Source: JAKPKF01 sp964579365 (GTDB lineage: Bacteria; Patescibacteriota; Dojkabacteria; SC72). Taken from it: 9,007 nucleotides of DNA. The notes below the pieces were generated by a model. It did not search any database. It was not told the DNA's origin and was given only the letters and a program-made list of their open reading frames with translations. The DNA lies in contig CAZOFW010000023.1 in the NCBI GenBank assembly GCA_964579365.1, positions 1 through 9,007 of the forward strand. Direction: 5' to 3'. Position numbers and translations under genes: made by a program. Shown in pieces: positions 6,449-9,007 of this stretch (its first letter is position 1; each line of letters starts with the position of its first letter).

Positions 6449-7085
6449 ATGCCCCCTTTCTTGTTAAAACTACATATGGCGTCTTTAGAAGAATTTTCAA
6501 ATCTCCCAAAAGATTAATATTTTTAGAATATTTTGTGTCCAGTAGAATTCTTTTTTCAAAAGATATCTCATTTCTTCCAGATACTTGCCATATACCTGTA
6601 ATTCCAGGACGAATCTTTAAAATCTGCCTAATATGCTTCTTTCCATCTGGATATTCCTTTAGATATCTATCCACCTCCTCTTGATACATAGGCCTTGGTC
6701 CAACTACAGACATATCTCCCTTAAGAACATTAAGAAACTGTGGTAGTTCATCTATATCCGTTTTCCTAATGATTTTCCCAATCCATGTTACTCTTGGATC
6801 TTCTGAAAGTCTCAATTTACCATCTTTTTCTTGCCATTTCTTTTTTAAATTTTTGTATCTTGGATTTTTTTCAATTTCGTTATGTGCATTAGGAATCATG
6901 CTTCTAAATTTATACATCTTAAATTCTCCTTTTCTTCCAAGACGAAGAGGTTCTTTAACAAATATTTCTTTCCTGTCAGTAAGATAGATTACTAGAGTAC
7001 AAAGAAGTAGAAGTGGAGAAAACAGAATTAATATGATTAGAGAAAACAAGATATCAAAGATTCTTTTTATACTACTCTTTAACAT
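6441..7085 (-). CDS. Bacterial sugar transferase (monotopic phosphoglycosyl transferase)
   Basis: Predicted to transfer a sugar-1-phosphate from a nucleotide sugar to undecaprenyl phosphate, the first membrane step of surface glycan synthesis. The 214-residue protein has the short PglC-like form: one N-terminal hydrophobic helix with KRIFD (7-11) and a Ser-Pro break at 23-24, typical of a re-entrant membrane helix, and then the catalytic domain. Family motifs are MYKFRSM (57-63), the catalytic Asp-Glu pair D112-E113 in TDIDELPQ, GDMSVVGPRP (123-132), RPGITGIWQVSGR (159-171) and a conserved C-terminal LLKTPYVVLTRKGAY. It lacks the extra multi-span N-terminal domain of WbaP-type enzymes. The start overlaps the upstream glycosyltransferase by 14 nt and the end overlaps recO by 8 nt. 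The sugar it uses cannot be read from the sequence. Confidence 0.93.
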   Translation of the reverse strand: MLKSSIKRIFDILFSLIILILFSPLLLLCTLVIYLTDRKEIFVKEPLRLGRKGEFKMYKFRSMIPNAHNEIEKNPRYKNLKKKWQEKDGKLRLSEDPRVTWIGKIIRKTDIDELPQFLNVLKGDMSVVGPRPMYQEEVDRYLKEYPDGKKHIRQILKIRPGITGIWQVSGRNEISFEKRILLDTKYSKNINLLGDLKILLKTPYVVLTRKGAYE

Positions 7086-8247
7086 AATTTCTTAGTTTGT
7101 ACATAAAGATCTCTGCAGCAAAATTGTCTGCCTGTTTTCTGCAATTATCTGGGTCATATGATGAATCTTGGAAGTTCTTTATAATCTCAGCAAGAGTTTC
7201 AACATCATATTTGTCAAAAAAGATTCCTGTTTTTGGATTGTCTTCAGATATTGTTTCCAAAACTCCACCCTCTCTGTATGCAATTACGGGTGTTCCAGCA
7301 GCATTTGCCTCTACAGGGATTATTCCAAAATCTTCATTTCTTACAGGAAAGATTAAGGCTCTACTCCTAGATAACAGATTAATCTTTTCATCGTCAGAGA
7401 TATATCCCAAGAATTTAATTAAACCCTTTGCATTCATTTCTTTAACTAATTCCTGCATCTGTTCTAGATGATCCCCTGTTCCACCAATTTTGAGAGGGAC
7501 ATCTGCCATAACACATGCTTTAATTGCTAAATCTACTCCCTTGTAAGTTTCAACTCTACCCATATACAGAAACCAATTCTCTTTTCTGTTCATTTTTTTG
7601 TACGACTGTATCATCTTAACTTCTACTGGAGGATATATAACATCAGATTCTAGTCCGTAATATTTTTTAATTCTTTTTTGTACCACTTTAGAGTTAGCCC
7701 CTATTTTGTCACATTTCTGCGCAGCTTGTTTATCCCATTTCTGCCAGAGCTTTTCTAGGAACGTATCCATGAAGAAGCTGTAGAATTTAAAAAGAAATTT
7801 ATTTATTCCTTTAAACTGATTCTCGTTTCTAATACTTCTTCCTTCTTTCTCCCAGAAAAATTTAGGCGGAGTCATACAAAGATCTACATGTTTAACACCT
7901 TTAGCATGTGCAAACTTAGCAAAAGCGATGGAGAGAGAAACTATGGCTTGGTATCCCTTAAGCTTAAAACTTCTGTAAGCCCATGGCTGGAAGAGAAGAT
8001 ATAGCTGTCTAAGTTCAAATTTCTTTGGAAGGTACTGCATGAATGAGTGATGTATTTTAATATCCCCAAAAAATTCTTTAACAAACTTCTTGTCGTAGTA
8101 TGCTGTATATACTTCACAATTTGGAAATGCTTTGATGATGTATCTAAGGTGTACCTCTGCACCACCATGCTTAAAAAGTGGCTCTGCAACTACTGCTACC
8201 TTAAGAGTTTCTTCTGGGATATTTCTTTTTTTCTTCCTTGGAGACAT
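7072..8247 (-). CDS. GT4-family glycosyltransferase (GT-B fold)
   Basis: Predicted to transfer a sugar from a nucleotide sugar to a growing lipid-linked or surface glycan on the cytoplasmic face. The 391-residue protein has an N-terminal acceptor domain starting at LKVAVVAEP (15-23) with the glycine loop HGGAE (27-31), a TPP segment at 126-128, and a C-terminal donor domain. The donor domain carries YMGRVETYKG (228-237), IGGTGD (254-259), FLGYISDDE, and the EX7E motif with E305 and E313 (EDFGIIPVE), followed by GTPVIAYREGGVLETI. The ATG at 8247 adds a short basic leader (SPRKKKR); no other start codon precedes the first beta strand, so this start is favoured although its 47-nt overlap with the upstream gene is long and no Shine-Dalgarno is evident. 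It is a diverged paralog of the upstream gene. Donor and linkage are unknown. Confidence 0.92.
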   Translation of the reverse strand: MSPRKKKRNIPEETLKVAVVAEPLFKHGGAEVHLRYIIKAFPNCEVYTAYYDKKFVKEFFGDIKIHHSFMQYLPKKFELRQLYLLFQPWAYRSFKLKGYQAIVSLSIAFAKFAHAKGVKHVDLCMTPPKFFWEKEGRSIRNENQFKGINKFLFKFYSFFMDTFLEKLWQKWDKQAAQKCDKIGANSKVVQKRIKKYYGLESDVIYPPVEVKMIQSYKKMNRKENWFLYMGRVETYKGVDLAIKACVMADVPLKIGGTGDHLEQMQELVKEMNAKGLIKFLGYISDDEKINLLSRSRALIFPVRNEDFGIIPVEANAAGTPVIAYREGGVLETISEDNPKTGIFFDKYDVETLAEIIKNFQDSSYDPDNCRKQADNFAAEIFMYKLRNYVKE

Positions 8248-9007
8248 TTATTAGGAATTGTTCAAGATTATTTAAGAACTTCGTTTCTGTAAATTTCTCT
8301 GCTTGAGAGATTATATTTTGTTCATTATATCCTCTTTTGTTAAAATTCTTAAGTAAATTAGATAATTCTTTCTCGTTTTTAAAGAATTCTCCTGTAATTC
8401 CCTCTTTTACAGTTTCTAATACTCCTCCCTCTTTATATGCCAAGACTGGTGTACCATGTGACATTGCTTCAACAGGTACCAATCCAAAGTCTTCCACTCC
8501 ACAGAAGAGTAATACCTCTGCTTCTTTGAAGAAAGAATCTCTTTCTGGATCTGGTATGAACCCAAGAAAAGTAATTCTTTTATCTTTCTTTGCAATCTTT
8601 TTTAAATATTTTAAATCTGGTCCTTCTCCAATTATGACTAGATTGCTATTGGTTTCTTTACATGCATGGATAGCCCAATCTATCCTTTTGTAATCGTAGA
8701 GCCTTGAAACTACTAATACAAAATTTTTAGGAAGAGAGTATTTTTTTCTTACATCTACTTTTACAAATTCTTCTTTGATTATTCCTGGATATATTACGGT
8801 GGCATCTTTGCCGTATGTTTTCTTTATCTTTTGGGCGACATATTTGGAATTTGCAGTCCAGTAATCTACTCTTCTAGATATACTCCAATCCCATATTCTA
8901 AGTCGTGTGTTTAATACCCTTGAGAGGGGTCTGTAGAGCCATCTAAGCTTCGAACCTCTTACATTCAGCTCATTGTCCCACAAGCTTCTAGGAGGAGTCA
9001 TTACCAT
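8201..9007 (-). CDS. GT4-family glycosyltransferase, N-terminus cut by window edge
   Basis: A second GT-B glycosyltransferase; 268 residues are visible and the N-terminal acceptor domain continues beyond the window. The Met codon at 9007 is almost certainly internal, because it sits in MTPPRSLWD, which aligns with the internal CMTPPKFFWE of the next gene. The donor domain has VIYPGI (71-76), VVSRLYDYKRIDWAI (99-113), IIGEGPD (125-131), FLGFIPD, and the EX7E motif E172-E180 (EDFGLVPVE) followed by GTPVLAYKEGGVLETV. The last residues are Lys-rich (EEKKKYPRRN) and are encoded in the 47-nt overlap with the downstream glycosyltransferase, so this tail is probably not part of the fold. Strong similarity to the neighbour points to tandem duplication, with both acting in the same surface-glycan pathway. 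Confidence 0.9.
   Translation of the reverse strand: MVMTPPRSLWDNELNVRGSKLRWLYRPLSRVLNTRLRIWDWSISRRVDYWTANSKYVAQKIKKTYGKDATVIYPGIIKEEFVKVDVRKKYSLPKNFVLVVSRLYDYKRIDWAIHACKETNSNLVIIGEGPDLKYLKKIAKKDKRITFLGFIPDPERDSFFKEAEVLLFCGVEDFGLVPVEAMSHGTPVLAYKEGGVLETVKEGITGEFFKNEKELSNLLKNFNKRGYNEQNIISQAEKFTETKFLNNLEQFLINVSKEEKKKYPRRNS

Overview
The window is AT-rich (about one third G+C by eye). Its gene content resembles a Candidate Phyla Radiation (Patescibacteria) genome, perhaps of the Microgenomates, Dojkabacteria or Katanobacteria type. Three things point that way: a stand-alone Elp3 with a short Cx3Cx2C cluster motif, a large membrane protein combining Ig/FN3 ectodomains with carboxypeptidase-regulatory-like domains, and very compact overlapping genes. 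The lineage is inferred from these protein features; no ribosomal RNA or ribosomal protein is present to settle it. The standard genetic code fits: genes end mostly in TAA or TAG, once in TGA.

Left part, plus strand (1-2427). It holds the C-terminal two thirds of a family 4 uracil-DNA glycosylase, then an Elp3-type radical SAM protein 4 nt downstream. The Elp3 acetyltransferase domain is lost in a 100-N assembly gap (1750-1849). A NYN-domain (PIN-like) putative ribonuclease follows the gap. DNA repair, tRNA modification and RNA turnover thus sit together, probably as one transcription unit, though the gap hides the Elp3/NYN junction.

Middle (2425-3709). A complete tRNA-Lys(CTT) lies on the minus strand behind a good sigma70-like promoter. 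The last 12 bp of the tRNA, followed by a TCGAACC T-arm fragment, recur at 2425-2451, directly at the NYN stop codon. Between the two copies are about 1.14 kb containing one orphan minus-strand gene (2649-3509) with its own candidate promoter and ribosome binding site. This is the layout expected of a small element or cassette integrated at a tRNA 3' end, but no integrase is visible. It is the most interesting structure in the window.

Right part, minus strand (3714-9007). This is a tight operon read right to left: two GT4-type glycosyltransferases (the first cut by the window edge), a phosphoglycosyl transferase of the bacterial sugar transferase family, recO, and a 708-residue exported multi-domain membrane protein. 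Neighbouring genes overlap by 47, 14, 8 and 1 nt. The glycosyltransferases and the sugar transferase probably assemble a lipid-linked surface glycan. RecO, a recombination mediator, is a passenger in this envelope operon and is probably translationally coupled to the genes on both sides.
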